Positions 34,082 through 43,945 of a stretch of DNA of 64,000 bases are shown here, in pieces. The stretch spans positions 2,501 through 66,500 of the forward strand of contig NZ_JADZLT010000054.1 in assembly GCF_015904235.1 (NCBI RefSeq), written 5' to 3'. Numbering within the stretch: the first letter of the stretch is position 1; every line of letters begins with the position of its first letter. The notes under the pieces are model-generated. The model made no database searches. It saw only the letters and a program-made list of their open reading frames with translations, and was not told where the DNA came from. Position numbers and translations under genes: made by a program. Origin of the DNA: Methylobrevis albus (GTDB lineage Bacteria; Pseudomonadota; Alphaproteobacteria; Rhizobiales; Pleomorphomonadaceae).

Positions 34082-35236
34082 ATGGCCCTTCACTTCGAGC
34101 ACGCCGAATTCGAAGCCCGGCAGGACGCGACGGCCGCCGCCATGGCCGAGCGCGGCATCGACGCCATGCTGCTGTTCGCCCAGGAGAGCATGTACTGGCT
34201 CACCGGCTACGACACCTTCGGCTTCTGCTTCTTCCAGTGCCTCGTCTTTACTCGCGACAAGCAGCTCGTGCTGCTCACCCGCGCGCCGGACCTGCGCCAG
34301 GCCCGCCACACCTCGATCATCGAGGACATCCGCCTCTGGGTCGACCGCGGCGAGGCGAGCCCGGTCGGGCAGCTGAAGGACCTGCTCGACAATCTCGACC
34401 TGCTCGGCGCCAAGCTGGGCATCGAATACGATACCCACGGCCTCACCGCCCGCAACGGCCGCGACCTCGACGAGGCGCTGCGCACCTTCGCCGACCTCGT
34501 CGACGCCTCGATGCTGGTGCCGCAGCTGCGCGCGGTGAAATCGCCCGCCGAGATCGTCCATGTCCGCGAGGCCGCCCGCCTCGCCGACCTCGCCTTCGAG
34601 GCCGGCATGGCCGAGATCCGCCCCGGCGCCGACGAGGGCCGCATCCTCGCGGCGATGCAGGGCGCGGTGTTCGAGGGCGGCGGCGAGTATCCCGCCAACG
34701 ACTTCATCATCGGCTCGGGCGTCGACGCCCTGCTCTGCCGCTCGAAGTCCGGCCGGCGCCAGCTCTCCGACCGCGACCAGATCACGCTCGAGTTCGCCGG
34801 CACCTATCGCCGCTACCACGCGGCGCTGATGCGCACCGTGGTGATCGGCGACACCACCCAGCGCCACCGCGAACTCTACGCCGCGGCCTATGAGGCGCTG
34901 TCGGCGGTGGAGGCGGTGATGCGGCCGGGGCATACGTTCAGCGACGTGTTCGAGGCGCACGCCAAGGTGATGGACGCCCATCACATGCTGCCGCACCGGC
35001 TCAACGCCTGCGGCTATTCGCTGGGGGCCCGCTTCGCGCCGAGCTGGATGGACTGGCCGATGTTCTATCGCGGCAACCGCGCCGAGGTGCGACCGAACAT
35101 GGTGCTGTTCGCGCACATGATTCTCGCCGATTCGGCCACCGGCACCGCCATGACGCTCGGGCGCACCTATCTCACCACCGAGGACGCGCCGACGCCGCTG
35201 TCGCGCCTTCCCCTCGACCTGCCGATCGTCGGCTGA
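34082..35236 (+). CDS. M24-fold (creatinase/aminopeptidase P-like) hydrolase, probably metal-independent
   Basis: A 384-residue protein with GGAGG before the ATG. An N-terminal creatinase domain (about 1-130, including YWLTGYDTFGFCFF) precedes the pita-bread fold. In metallopeptidases of this family two aspartates sit in the D-x-G...Y-x-x-D-x-T-R element; here the corresponding stretch is LEFAGTYRRYHAALMRT (about 238-254), with glutamate for the first and no acidic residue at the second. Creatinase itself has the same fold without metals, so hydrolysis of a non-peptide C-N bond is plausible. It follows pgeF by 64 bp and may share its transcript. Confidence 0.82.
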   Translation: MALHFEHAEFEARQDATAAAMAERGIDAMLLFAQESMYWLTGYDTFGFCFFQCLVFTRDKQLVLLTRAPDLRQARHTSIIEDIRLWVDRGEASPVGQLKDLLDNLDLLGAKLGIEYDTHGLTARNGRDLDEALRTFADLVDASMLVPQLRAVKSPAEIVHVREAARLADLAFEAGMAEIRPGADEGRILAAMQGAVFEGGGEYPANDFIIGSGVDALLCRSKSGRRQLSDRDQITLEFAGTYRRYHAALMRTVVIGDTTQRHRELYAAAYEALSAVEAVMRPGHTFSDVFEAHAKVMDAHHMLPHRLNACGYSLGARFAPSWMDWPMFYRGNRAEVRPNMVLFAHMILADSATGTAMTLGRTYLTTEDAPTPLSRLPLDLPIVG

Positions 35237-35330
35237 CGGAACGCCCGGCCGCCGGCGGCCTTGCGAACGCCGGGCAAATCGTTAGACCTTTCGGCAAAAC
35301 ATTCGGGGCAGCCAGCCGATGAGGAAACCC

Positions 35331-35915
35331 ATGACGTCCGCACCGCGCCCGACGCGCCGACTGATCCTCGCCGGACTCGGGAGCCTCGCGCTCGCCGGAT
35401 GCCAGAGCAGCAGCCCGTCGTCGACCGCAACCGCCGGTGCCGGCGGTCCGGTCCGCCTGCAGGCGCCCCCGGATGCGACCCAGCCGACCCGGCCGCCGGT
35501 GCCGGCGGGCCAGGCGAGCTTCCGCTTCGACCTCGTGCAGGGCATCCCGACCAACCGCGCCGACGAACTCGCGGTCAGCCTCGGCAGCCGCGCCCGCGCC
35601 CGCGGCCTGACGCTGGTGCGCCGCGGCGACCCGGCGGCGAGCTATCGCATTCTCGGCTACCTCTCGGCGGTCGGCGGCGACACCGGCACCAACGTCTCCT
35701 ACGTCTGGGACGTGATGGATTCGGGCAACCGCCGCCTCTACCGCGTCACCGGCTTCGAGCTCGCCGGCAATGCCGACGGCGATCCCTGGGGCGGCGTCAC
35801 CGACACCACCCTCGACGCGATCGCGGCGCGCACCGTCGAGGCACTCGCGGCCTGGATCGACCAGCCGCTGCCCGCCGCGCCGGCCACGGCGGCCGCGCCC
35901 GGCATCGCGATCTGA
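35331..35915 (+). CDS. Hypothetical lipoprotein
   Basis: About 194 residues. The ATG at 35331 is preferred (GAGGAA seven bases upstream) over one four codons earlier. The signal [17 protein letters not shown] ends in lipobox LALAGC, after which comes a low-complexity S/T/A linker. The folded part (about 60-175) contains [20 protein letters not shown] and [20 protein letters not shown], a pattern seen in small periplasmic proteins of alphaproteobacteria. Function not recognised. It lies between the M24 gene and prs on the same strand. Confidence 0.78.
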   Translation: MTSAPRPTRRLILAGLGSLALAGCQSSSPSSTATAGAGGPVRLQAPPDATQPTRPPVPAGQASFRFDLVQGIPTNRADELAVSLGSRARARGLTLVRRGDPAASYRILGYLSAVGGDTGTNVSYVWDVMDSGNRRLYRVTGFELAGNADGDPWGGVTDTTLDAIAARTVEALAAWIDQPLPAAPATAAAPGIAI

Positions 35916-36082
35916 AACCATATCTGACTCATGCCGGCGACTTCGCCGAAGCCTGTTTGCAGCCGGGGAATTCCGCTGATAAAACCCCGCCACTTTCCAT
36001 TCCCCCGGGGAACGCGGCAAAGGGCGGCCCGCCACTGGGGCCGCTGCCGACGCGCCAGCGGCGAGCGAGGACGATCAGGCCG

Positions 36083-37015
<933 letters not shown>

Positions 37016-37030
37016 GACTGCGCCGGAGGC

Positions 37031-38209
37031 TCAGTCCGGCGCCCGCACCCGCTGCAGGTAGCGATCGAACATCGGCACCGTGAACGCGGTGTCGCCGTGG
37101 GCCGGACTGAAGATCATGCCCTTGCGGATGAGCGAGTTGCGCGTCGGCGCGATCCGCTCGACTGCGACGCCGAGCGCCGCTGCAACGTCCCCGGACCGAT
37201 GCGGCCCAGGTCCGAGCCGCGACATCGCGAACAGATAATCCTTCTCGCGCGGCGTCACGCGGTCGAAGCGAACGCGGAAAAAGCTCTCGTCAAGGCTGGC
37301 GATCGCCCGGAGGCTCGCTCGTTCGACGTCATCCCGCGTGATGAGCGGATCGTCTGCGACGTTCCAGGCGTGATAGCCCCACTCCTGGAGGAAGTACGGG
37401 TAGCCCTCGGTGAGTTCGATGATCCGCGCGAGCGCGTCGGCGGTAAAGTCGGCCTCTTCGCGGACCGCGGGATCGCGGAGTGCTGAGATCGCATCGACTT
37501 CGATGAGCGGACCTATTCGAGGAAAATCGAACAGCCGTTCGGCATAGGATTTTGACTTTCCCGCCAGCGCCACCAGTTGCGGCAGCCCCGCGCCGACGAG
37601 CACCACCGGCAGCTGCTTCTGGGCCACGCGGTGCATCGCCATGATCAGGGCGCTGAACTCACGTTCGGCGACATACTGCAACTCGTCGACGACGAGGACG
37701 ACGGAGCGGCCGCGGGAGCGCGCAGCCGTGCCGACGGCCTCGAAGAGGTCCGGCAGGTCGGCTTCGATATCGCCGCTGTCGGCGACTCCGCGCTCGGGAT
37801 CGATCCCGAGCCCAACTTCGACTTCGCCGACGCTGACCCTAATCGCGCCCGCGAAGGCCTTGAGCACCATCAGCGCGCGCTTGGCAGCGACGTTGACCTT
37901 TTCCGCGGTGTCGAGCCGGAACAGGATGCGCCGGAGACAGGGGATGAGAACCTCGGGCAGGCTCTTGTTCTCAGGCGTCTCGACGAGGTGCGCGACGGAG
38001 CCCGCCTCCTCCGCCTGGTCGACGATCTTGTTGAGCAGGACCGTCTTGCCGACTCCGCGCAGACCGACGAGCAGGAAGCTCTTGCCCTGGCGGCCCGCCT
38101 GCGCTCGGGCGAGTGTGATCCGTCCCCGTTCGAGGATGTCGGCGCGGCCGGCGAGTTCCGGCGGCTGGGTCCCGGCTCCGGGCGCGAAGGGATTTCTGAC
38201 CGGATCCAT
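37031..38209 (-). CDS. Stand-alone AAA/STAND-type ATPase with C-terminal winged helix
   Basis: A 392-residue ATPase. Walker A is LLVGLRGVGKTVLLNK (about 46-61), Walker B VVLVVDELQ (about 170-178), and a sensor-like VVLVGAGLPQL (about 202-212). The C-terminal third (VTPREKDYLFAMSRLG ... GDVAAALGVAVERIAPTRNSLIRKGM) is a winged-helix fold. This domain pair resembles AAA_16/Orc1-Cdc6-like or STAND ATPases found singly on chromosomes. It interrupts an otherwise plus-strand housekeeping run between prs and rplY. Its role is unknown; DNA binding and a defence or regulatory function are possible but not shown. Confidence 0.78.
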   Translation of the reverse strand: MDPVRNPFAPGAGTQPPELAGRADILERGRITLARAQAGRQGKSFLLVGLRGVGKTVLLNKIVDQAEEAGSVAHLVETPENKSLPEVLIPCLRRILFRLDTAEKVNVAAKRALMVLKAFAGAIRVSVGEVEVGLGIDPERGVADSGDIEADLPDLFEAVGTAARSRGRSVVLVVDELQYVAEREFSALIMAMHRVAQKQLPVVLVGAGLPQLVALAGKSKSYAERLFDFPRIGPLIEVDAISALRDPAVREEADFTADALARIIELTEGYPYFLQEWGYHAWNVADDPLITRDDVERASLRAIASLDESFFRVRFDRVTPREKDYLFAMSRLGPGPHRSGDVAAALGVAVERIAPTRNSLIRKGMIFSPAHGDTAFTVPMFDRYLQRVRAPD

Positions 38210-38213
38210 AGCA

Positions 38214-38265
38214 GCCTTATCGATCTATACGAGTTTTTTGATAAGAACGCTAAGTTCGGTAAGGC
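38214..38265. promoter_or_regulatory. Promoter/operator region of the AAA ATPase gene
   Basis: Notably A/T-rich for this window. On the minus strand TTAGCG and TATAGAT stand 18 bp apart as possible -35/-10 elements, giving a very short leader. Nested inverted repeats overlap them: GCCTTA (38214-38219) with TAAGGC (38260-38265), and CTTATC (38216-38221) with GATAAG (38240-38245). The layout suggests an autoregulatory operator. Confidence 0.5.
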
Positions 38266-38444
38266 GTCAACGCTCTGCACGGCCCCACTTCGGAGCAGGG
38301 AGCGTCGTCCCGCCCCGCAAATCCCCGCTTTCCGCATTGTGATTCGCCCCTGCTTCCCCTATAAGCCCGCAGTCCGCGCCTCACCCCTGGAGGAGGCGCA
38401 TTTTCTCGGCCGGTCTTCCGGCCGTTTTCCCAAGGAGACCACCG

Positions 38445-39053
38445 ATGGCTCAGACCTATGAGCTGACGGCCACCGTGCGGGACCGAGTGGGCAAGGGGGC
38501 CGCTCGGGAACTGCGCCGGCAAGGCTTGATCCCCGCCGTGATCTACGGCGACAAGAAGACCCCGATCGCGATCGCGCTCCCCCTCAAGGAGACGACGCTG
38601 AAGCTGCACGCTGGCGGCTTCCTGACGTCCATCGCCACGATCGACGTCGGCGGCGAGAAGATCCAGGTCATCGCCCGTGACTACCAGCTCGACCCGGTGC
38701 GTGACACCGTCGTCCACGTCGACTTCCTGCGCGTCTCCGCCTCCTCGCGCATCACCGTCGAAATCCCGGTTCACTTCCTGAACCAGGACACCTCGCCGGC
38801 GATGAAGAAGGGCGGCGCGCTGACCATCGTGCGTCACTTCATCGAAGTCGAAGTCGCGGCCAACGCGATTCCGGAATCGATCGAGGTCGATCTCGCCGGT
38901 GTCGAGGACGTCGGCACGACGATCCACATCTCCGACGTGAAGCTCCCCGCGGGCGTGACCCCGACGATCGACCGCGACTTCACCGTCGCGACGATCGCCG
39001 CGCCGGACGTGCTCGAGGAAGAGACCACCGACGAGGCAGGCACCGAGGCCTGA
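38445..39053 (+). CDS. rplY: 50S ribosomal protein L25, long (CTC) form
   Basis: A 202-residue 5S-rRNA-binding protein. The N-terminal L25 domain (about 1-92) includes [20 protein letters not shown] (about 14-33), and the C-terminal TL5/CTC domain (about 100-190) includes [20 protein letters not shown]. This two-domain version is standard in alphaproteobacteria. AAGGAG lies upstream of the ATG. It heads the rplY-pth-ychF group. Confidence 0.96.
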   Translation: MAQTYELTATVRDRVGKGAARELRRQGLIPAVIYGDKKTPIAIALPLKETTLKLHAGGFLTSIATIDVGGEKIQVIARDYQLDPVRDTVVHVDFLRVSASSRITVEIPVHFLNQDTSPAMKKGGALTIVRHFIEVEVAANAIPESIEVDLAGVEDVGTTIHISDVKLPAGVTPTIDRDFTVATIAAPDVLEEETTDEAGTEA

Positions 39054-39081
39054 TCGGCCAGGCGCCTGACGTGACGGATCC

Positions 39082-39120
39082 GGTCCGTCGCCGCCCCGCG
39101 GCGGCGGACCTTCGCATTTT
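39082..39120 (+). terminator. Possible terminator or attenuator between rplY and pth
   Basis: GGTCCG..CGCCGC pairs with GCGGCGGACC (with a 3-nt bulge), followed after a short gap by ATTTTTCG. It could partly uncouple rplY from pth. Confidence 0.5.
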
Positions 39121-39171
39121 TCGAGGATACCCGCGCCGTCGCCGCGCGGCCGCGCCGACCGGGAGACGGCC

Positions 39172-39900
39172 ATGCTGCTCATCGTTGGCCTCGGCAATCC
39201 GGGCTCGCGCTATGCCGGCAATCGCCATAACATCGGCTTCATGGCGGTCGACCGCATCCATGCGCTCCATCGCTTCGGCCCGTGGCGCTCGAAGTTCCAG
39301 TCCGAGATCGCCGAAGGCACCCTCGGCGATCGGCGCACGCTGCTGATGAAGCCGCTCACCTACATGAACGAAAGCGGCCGGGCCGTCGGCGAGGCGTCGC
39401 GCTTCCTGAAGATACCGCCCGCCGACATCGTGGTGCTGCACGACGAACTCGACCTGCCGGCGGCAAAGCTGCGGGTGAAGACCGGCGGCGGCCACGGCGG
39501 CCACAACGGCCTGCGCTCGCTCGACGCCCACCTCGGCAAGGAGTATCGCCGCGTCCGGCTCGGCATCGGCCACCCGGGCGACAAGGCGCTGGTGCACAAC
39601 TACGTGCTCGGCGACTTCGCCAAGGTCGACGCCGAGTGGCTGGACCCGCTGCTGGACGCCGTGGCGACGCAGGCGCCGCTGCTCGCCGCCGGCAGCGACG
39701 AGACCTTCGCCAGCAAGGTGCACCTCGCCATCGCCCCGCCGCCGCGGCGCCAGAAGCCGGCCGACGCGGCAGCGGCTGCCGGCAAGCCTGCTGCCGGCAA
39801 ACCGTCGACGATCCGCCCGCCCGAAGCTGCGCCCGGTAGCCAGGACGCCCCGCGCAACGCCATTGCCGACGCCCTCGGCAAGCTCCTCGGCAAGAGCTGA
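39172..39900 (+). CDS. pth: Peptidyl-tRNA hydrolase
   Basis: A 242-residue esterase that recycles peptidyl-tRNA. Hallmarks: [20 protein letters not shown] (about 3-22, with catalytic histidine in RHN), [14 protein letters not shown] (about 61-74), [20 protein letters not shown] (about 90-109, catalytic aspartate) and HNGLRSL. The last 45 residues are an Ala/Pro/Lys-rich extension beyond the E. coli protein, common in this order. The next gene starts 12 bp downstream. Confidence 0.96.
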   Translation: MLLIVGLGNPGSRYAGNRHNIGFMAVDRIHALHRFGPWRSKFQSEIAEGTLGDRRTLLMKPLTYMNESGRAVGEASRFLKIPPADIVVLHDELDLPAAKLRVKTGGGHGGHNGLRSLDAHLGKEYRRVRLGIGHPGDKALVHNYVLGDFAKVDAEWLDPLLDAVATQAPLLAAGSDETFASKVHLAIAPPPRRQKPADAAAAAGKPAAGKPSTIRPPEAAPGSQDAPRNAIADALGKLLGKS

Positions 39901-39912
39901 GCGGAGACGGTC

Positions 39913-40449
39913 ATGACCTCGGATTATCGCTGCATCTACTACCTCGCCGTCAGCCTCGACGGCTTCATCGCCGCCCCGGACGGCGGCCTCGACTGGCTGT
40001 TGCAGTTTCCCGCCGACGGCGCCGATTACGACGGCTTCTACTGCGGCATCGGCAGCCTCGTCATGGGACGCGCCACCTTCGATTGGGTGCGTGAGCATGG
40101 CGAGTGGAGCTACGGCGACAAGCTGACAGCCGTCGTCACGAACCGGCCGATCGACGCGGCGCCGGGCGCTGCCTTCCCGGTAGCCGGCACGCCCGCCGAA
40201 ATCCTCGCGGCGCTCGCCGCCCGCGGCGCGCCCGGCCCGGTCTGGATCGTCGGCGGCGCCGATGTCGCCGGCCAGTTTCTCGATGCCGGGCTGATCGACG
40301 AGATCGACCTGCAGTACGCCCCGGTCGCCATCGGCGCCGGCATTCCCGTCTTTGCCGGGCGGACGCTGCCGCCGCTGGAACTCCAGTGGACGCGCGCCTT
40401 CGCCACCGGCTTCGTCGAAGCACGTTACCGCGTCCCACGCCCCGCGTGA
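39913..40449 (+). CDS. RibD C-terminal/dihydrofolate-reductase-fold protein
   Basis: A 178-residue protein of the YyaP/YwjB type, often annotated as dihydrofolate reductase family. YYLAVSLDGFIAAPDGGLDW (about 10-29), VMGRATFDWV and the NADPH-binding glycine run IWIVGGADVAGQFLDAGLID (about 111-130) are family landmarks. Whether it reduces folate, a pterin or another pyrimidine is unknown. It sits between pth and ychF and is probably co-transcribed with them. Confidence 0.85.
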   Translation: MTSDYRCIYYLAVSLDGFIAAPDGGLDWLLQFPADGADYDGFYCGIGSLVMGRATFDWVREHGEWSYGDKLTAVVTNRPIDAAPGAAFPVAGTPAEILAALAARGAPGPVWIVGGADVAGQFLDAGLIDEIDLQYAPVAIGAGIPVFAGRTLPPLELQWTRAFATGFVEARYRVPRPA

Positions 40450-40470
40450 GGATCGCCGAGAGGATCGGAC

Positions 40471-41562
40471 ATGGGTTTCAAATGCGGCATCGTCGGCCTG
40501 CCCAACGTTGGCAAGTCGACCCTCTTCAACGCCCTGACCAAGACGGCGGCGGCGCAGGCGGCGAACTATCCGTTCTGCACCATCGAACCGAACACCGGTG
40601 ACGTCGCGGTGCCGGACCCCCGCCTGTCGGCGATCGCGAAGATGGCGAAGTCGGCCAACATCGTCCCGACCCGCCTCACCTTCGTCGACATCGCCGGCCT
40701 GGTGCGCGGCGCCTCGAAGGGCGAGGGCCTCGGCAACCAGTTCCTCGCCAACATCCGCGAGTGCGACGCCATCGCCCACGTGCTGCGCTGCTTCGTCGAC
40801 GATGATATCACCCACGTCGAGGGCCGCATCGACCCGCTGTCCGACGCCGAGACCATCGAGACCGAGCTGATGCTCGCCGACCTCGACAGCCTCGAGCGCC
40901 GCGTGGTGCCGCTGCGCAAGCGCGCCGGCGCCGACAAGGAGGCGAAGGAAGCCGTCGAACTGATGGACGCCGCGCTCGAACTGCTGCGCGAGGGCAAGCC
41001 GGCCCGGCTCGTCACCGTGCCGAAGGGGTCCGAGAAGGCGTTCGAGATGCTCAATCTCCTGACCGCCAAGCCGATCCTCTACGTCTGCAACGTCGAGGAA
41101 GCCTCGGCGGCGACTGGCAACGCGCTGTCCGACAAGATCTTCGAACGCGCGGCGGCCGAGGGCGCCAAGGCGGTGGTGATCTCGGCGGCGATCGAATCCG
41201 AGCTCGCCCAGCTCCCCCCCGAGGAGCAGGCCGAGTACATGGAGGCGATGGGCCTTTCCGAGCCCGGCCTCGACCGGCTGATCCGCGCCGGCTACGAGCT
41301 GCTCGGCCTGATCACCTATTTCACCGCCGGCCCGAAGGAGACCCGGGCCTGGACCATCACCCGCGGCACCCGCGCGCCGCAGGCGGCCGGCGTCATCCAC
41401 TCCGACTTCGAACGCGGCTTCATCCGCGCCCAGACCATCGCCTATGAGGATTTCATCACCCTCGGCGAGGTGAAGGCGAAGGAACTCGGCAAGGCGCGCG
41501 ACGAGGGCAAGGAATACGTCGTCGTCGACGGCGACGTGATGCTGTTCAAGTTCAACACCTGA
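40471..41562 (+). CDS. ychF: Redox-regulated ATPase YchF (OLA1 family)
   Basis: A 363-residue Obg-like ATPase that binds the ribosome. G1 is VGLPNVGKSTLFNALTK (about 7-23), G3 DIAGLVRGASKGEGLGNQFL (about 69-88) and the altered G4 region is consistent with ATP preference. The TGS domain is C-terminal (TYFTAGPKETRAWTI ... EYVVVDGDVMLFKFN). The conserved pth-ychF neighbourhood supports the call. A terminator follows. Confidence 0.97.
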   Translation: MGFKCGIVGLPNVGKSTLFNALTKTAAAQAANYPFCTIEPNTGDVAVPDPRLSAIAKMAKSANIVPTRLTFVDIAGLVRGASKGEGLGNQFLANIRECDAIAHVLRCFVDDDITHVEGRIDPLSDAETIETELMLADLDSLERRVVPLRKRAGADKEAKEAVELMDAALELLREGKPARLVTVPKGSEKAFEMLNLLTAKPILYVCNVEEASAATGNALSDKIFERAAAEGAKAVVISAAIESELAQLPPEEQAEYMEAMGLSEPGLDRLIRAGYELLGLITYFTAGPKETRAWTITRGTRAPQAAGVIHSDFERGFIRAQTIAYEDFITLGEVKAKELGKARDEGKEYVVVDGDVMLFKFNT

Positions 41563-41568
41563 GCCACG

Positions 41569-41608
41569 GTCCCGGCCGGCCCCGCCGGCCGGGACGCGTA
41601 CTTTTTTA
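41569..41608 (+). terminator. Terminator after ychF
   Basis: 12-bp stem GTCCCGGCCGGC / GCCGGCCGGGAC with a CCC loop, then CTTTTTTAC after five bases. It closes the rplY-pth-ychF unit. Confidence 0.75.
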
Positions 41609-41779
41609 CACCCGCCCGGGGCCGGTTCTCGGCCGGATCGCGCAAACCTTTGACCTGTCGTTGCTTCGCTCAAGTCTGTTCGATTGCGGCAGGGATCCGT
41701 TAAGACCGTTCCTTTCCGAAATCATAAAACTTGTATCGCATTGTCCCGTCGTGGCTTTTTCAGACTCGGACGGTACGAC

Positions 41780-43039
41780 ATGCGCAATTTCAAAATCGGT
41801 GACAGCGGTTCGGTGGCGATCATCTTCGCCTTCGCGCTGGTTCCGATCGTGCTCATGGTCGGCGCCGCGGTCGACTATTCCCGCGCTCTCGCCATGCGCG
41901 AACCCCTCCAGGTCGCGATCGACGCCGCCGCCCTCGCCGCGGTCTCCGACGTCAAGCTCTCCACGACCGAAGAGGATATGGAAGCCAACGCCCGGATGTA
42001 CTTCGAGGCGAATATCCAGACCAATCTGACCGAGGCGCAGCGGGCGATGCTCGCCGGTTACGACATCGACCTCGTGGTCGACCAGGCGACCGGCACGCGC
42101 CAGGCGACCGTCACCTTCAACGCCGCCATCGCCACCAGCTTCATGCAGATCGCCGGCATCAACACGCTCGATGTTTCCGGCATGTCCCGCGCCGAAGCGG
42201 GAACCTCGAAATACATCGACTTCCACGTCTTCGTCGACCTGTCGGACTCGATGGGCCTCGCCGCCGACGAGGCGGCGCGCACCGTGCTGAAGGCGAAGTC
42301 GCCCGCAGTGCTGGCCTCGAAGGAGACCTGCGAGTTCGCCTGCCACGTCAAGCAGGCGACCAAGGACACCGAGACGCTGCTGCAGACCGCCCGCAAGAAC
42401 AACGTCAAGCTGCGCGTCGACATCGCCAAGGAAGGCATCGGCGTGCTGCTCGACGAGGCGACGGCCGCCATCGACGAGACCGCCACGGTCTCGCGCTTCT
42501 CGATCAGCGGCTTCAACGGCCAGACCTGGCCGATCGGCGGCCTCAGCGAGAACCATGCGACGGTGCGCGCCGCCGTCGCCAAGCTCGAGCTCGGATACGG
42601 CGTTACCAGCTACGCCAACACCTGGTTCGACGCGTCCGCCCCGACCTTCCTCACCTCGATCAAGGGGATCGACGCCGCGAACAACGACCGCTCGGCGTCG
42701 AAGGTGGTCGTTCTGGTGACTGACGGCCTTCAGTCGCAAATGGGCGGCAGCGGCACCACCAACGGCAAGAAGCAGATCCGCCCCTTCGACCTCGACCAGT
42801 GCACGGCGATCAAGAACGCCGGCTATTCGCTCGCCGTCGTCTACACGCGCTATTACGACATCCCCTACAACGGCTGGTACAACACCTACGTGAAGCCGAT
42901 CCGCGCCAGCCTGGAAACCAACCTGCGCTCCTGCGCCTCGAAGGATCTCTTCGCCGTCGGCGACACCCCGACCGAGATCCACGACGCTTTCGCGCAGATC
43001 TTCAAGAATGCGAAGACACTCACCCACCTGACGCACTGA
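41780..43039 (+). CDS. Tad-domain protein with von Willebrand A domain (TadG-like)
   Basis: A 419-residue protein from the ATG at 41780. The Tad N-terminus (DSGSVAIIFAFALVPIVLMV, about 8-27, then AAVDYSRALAMREPLQVAID) anchors it in the membrane. From about 150 a VWA domain begins with the MIDAS start FHVFVDLSDSMG (about 149-160) and continues with KVVVLVTDGLQSQMGG (about 310-325). Cysteines in CEFACHV and CASKD may form disulfides. TadG-like proteins belong to Flp pilus loci or act alone in envelope biogenesis; no Tad operon is adjacent. Confidence 0.82.
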   Translation: MRNFKIGDSGSVAIIFAFALVPIVLMVGAAVDYSRALAMREPLQVAIDAAALAAVSDVKLSTTEEDMEANARMYFEANIQTNLTEAQRAMLAGYDIDLVVDQATGTRQATVTFNAAIATSFMQIAGINTLDVSGMSRAEAGTSKYIDFHVFVDLSDSMGLAADEAARTVLKAKSPAVLASKETCEFACHVKQATKDTETLLQTARKNNVKLRVDIAKEGIGVLLDEATAAIDETATVSRFSISGFNGQTWPIGGLSENHATVRAAVAKLELGYGVTSYANTWFDASAPTFLTSIKGIDAANNDRSASKVVVLVTDGLQSQMGGSGTTNGKKQIRPFDLDQCTAIKNAGYSLAVVYTRYYDIPYNGWYNTYVKPIRASLETNLRSCASKDLFAVGDTPTEIHDAFAQIFKNAKTLTHLTH

Positions 43040-43160
43040 GCGAGCCGGCCGGGGGGATGCCACCTCTTGCATCGGCCGGCCCGGCGGACCATCTTCCCCT
43101 CGAATGGTGCGGCGCCGAACGCGGCCCGCCCGACCGGAAGCCCGTCGAGGAGGCGCAGCG

Positions 43161-43454
43161 ATGACCCAGACCCAAGGCCGCCTGTTCGACGAGTTCGCCA
43201 AGCTGATGAACGATGCCGCTGGCGTCGCCCAAGGCGCCCGGCGCGAGGTCGAGACCGTGTTCCGCGCCCAGGGCGACCGCTTCATCTCCGAGATGGACAT
43301 CGCCCGCCGCGAGGACATCGAGATCGTGCGTGACCTCGCCGCCAAGGCGCTGGGTGAAGTCGAGCGGCTCTCGGCCCGCGTCGCCGAACTCGAGGCGAAG
43401 CTCGCCGCCGCGGCGCCGACCATGGCCCCCGACGAGCCGGTGGACGGCGCCTGA
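43161..43454 (+). CDS. ubiK: Ubiquinone biosynthesis accessory factor UbiK (BMFP family)
   Basis: A 97-residue protein with GAGGAGG before the ATG at 43161. The amphipathic N-terminal region FDEFAKLMNDAAGVAQGARREV (residues about 9-30) and the C-terminal coiled coil (IVRDLAAKALGEVERLSARVAEL, about 55-77, key heptad leucines) match the YqiC/UbiK family, which supports the ubiquinone-synthesis complex in E. coli. A COQ9-like gene lies 2 kb downstream. Confidence 0.82.
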   Translation: MTQTQGRLFDEFAKLMNDAAGVAQGARREVETVFRAQGDRFISEMDIARREDIEIVRDLAAKALGEVERLSARVAELEAKLAAAAPTMAPDEPVDGA

Positions 43455-43945
43455 GCGCCCGACCATCGCCCGCCATCACACCCGCCTGTCCCGCGTTGTC
43501 CACACCGGACGGCAGCGCCCGGTTTCCGGCGTTTCTGCCGCGGCCTGCCGTCGCGCGGCAGGGAACGGCGCGCCGGGTGGCACGTTTACCATTCGTAAAT
43601 GCCTCGCTCCGCCCTATAGTCGGTACAGATGAGATTCGCGCCGACGGCTCGTTCGATGCATGATGCATCGCACAGCGACGGAGGTGGCGGCGACCGGCAG
43701 GCCCGGGACGCGCCGCCGCAGGGGCGCGCGAGGGACGATGCGATTTCCGGCTGCTTCGTCCGCAGCCGGAAAACAGCGGATCGGACGAGACCGGGCGGGC
43801 GGACGGCCCCCCGGACGAGACGATCCGCCGATCGGACGGCACTGGGGCCGCGGCGCGCGTCGCTGCAGCACTGCCGCTCGGTCGTGAGGTGCCGCGCGCG
43901 GCGACGCGTGCGGAGGTTCGCCAGTCGCAACCCTGGAGGTCGCCC
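43455..43945. other. Gene-free stretch ahead of the ybjN-like gene
   Basis: A 491-bp region. An inverted repeat TTTAC-CATTC-GTAAA lies at 43585-43599 and a TATAGT that could be a -10 element at 43615-43620. Further on, GATGCATGATGCATC (43653-43667) is a near-perfect palindrome. The remaining 270 bp is GC-rich with no convincing coding frame; it could be a long leader. Confidence 0.4.

Noticed and set aside
38980..41673. An 897-codon open frame on the minus strand
   Set aside because: It is antisense to rplY, pth and ychF, all strongly supported; no family features in the translation.
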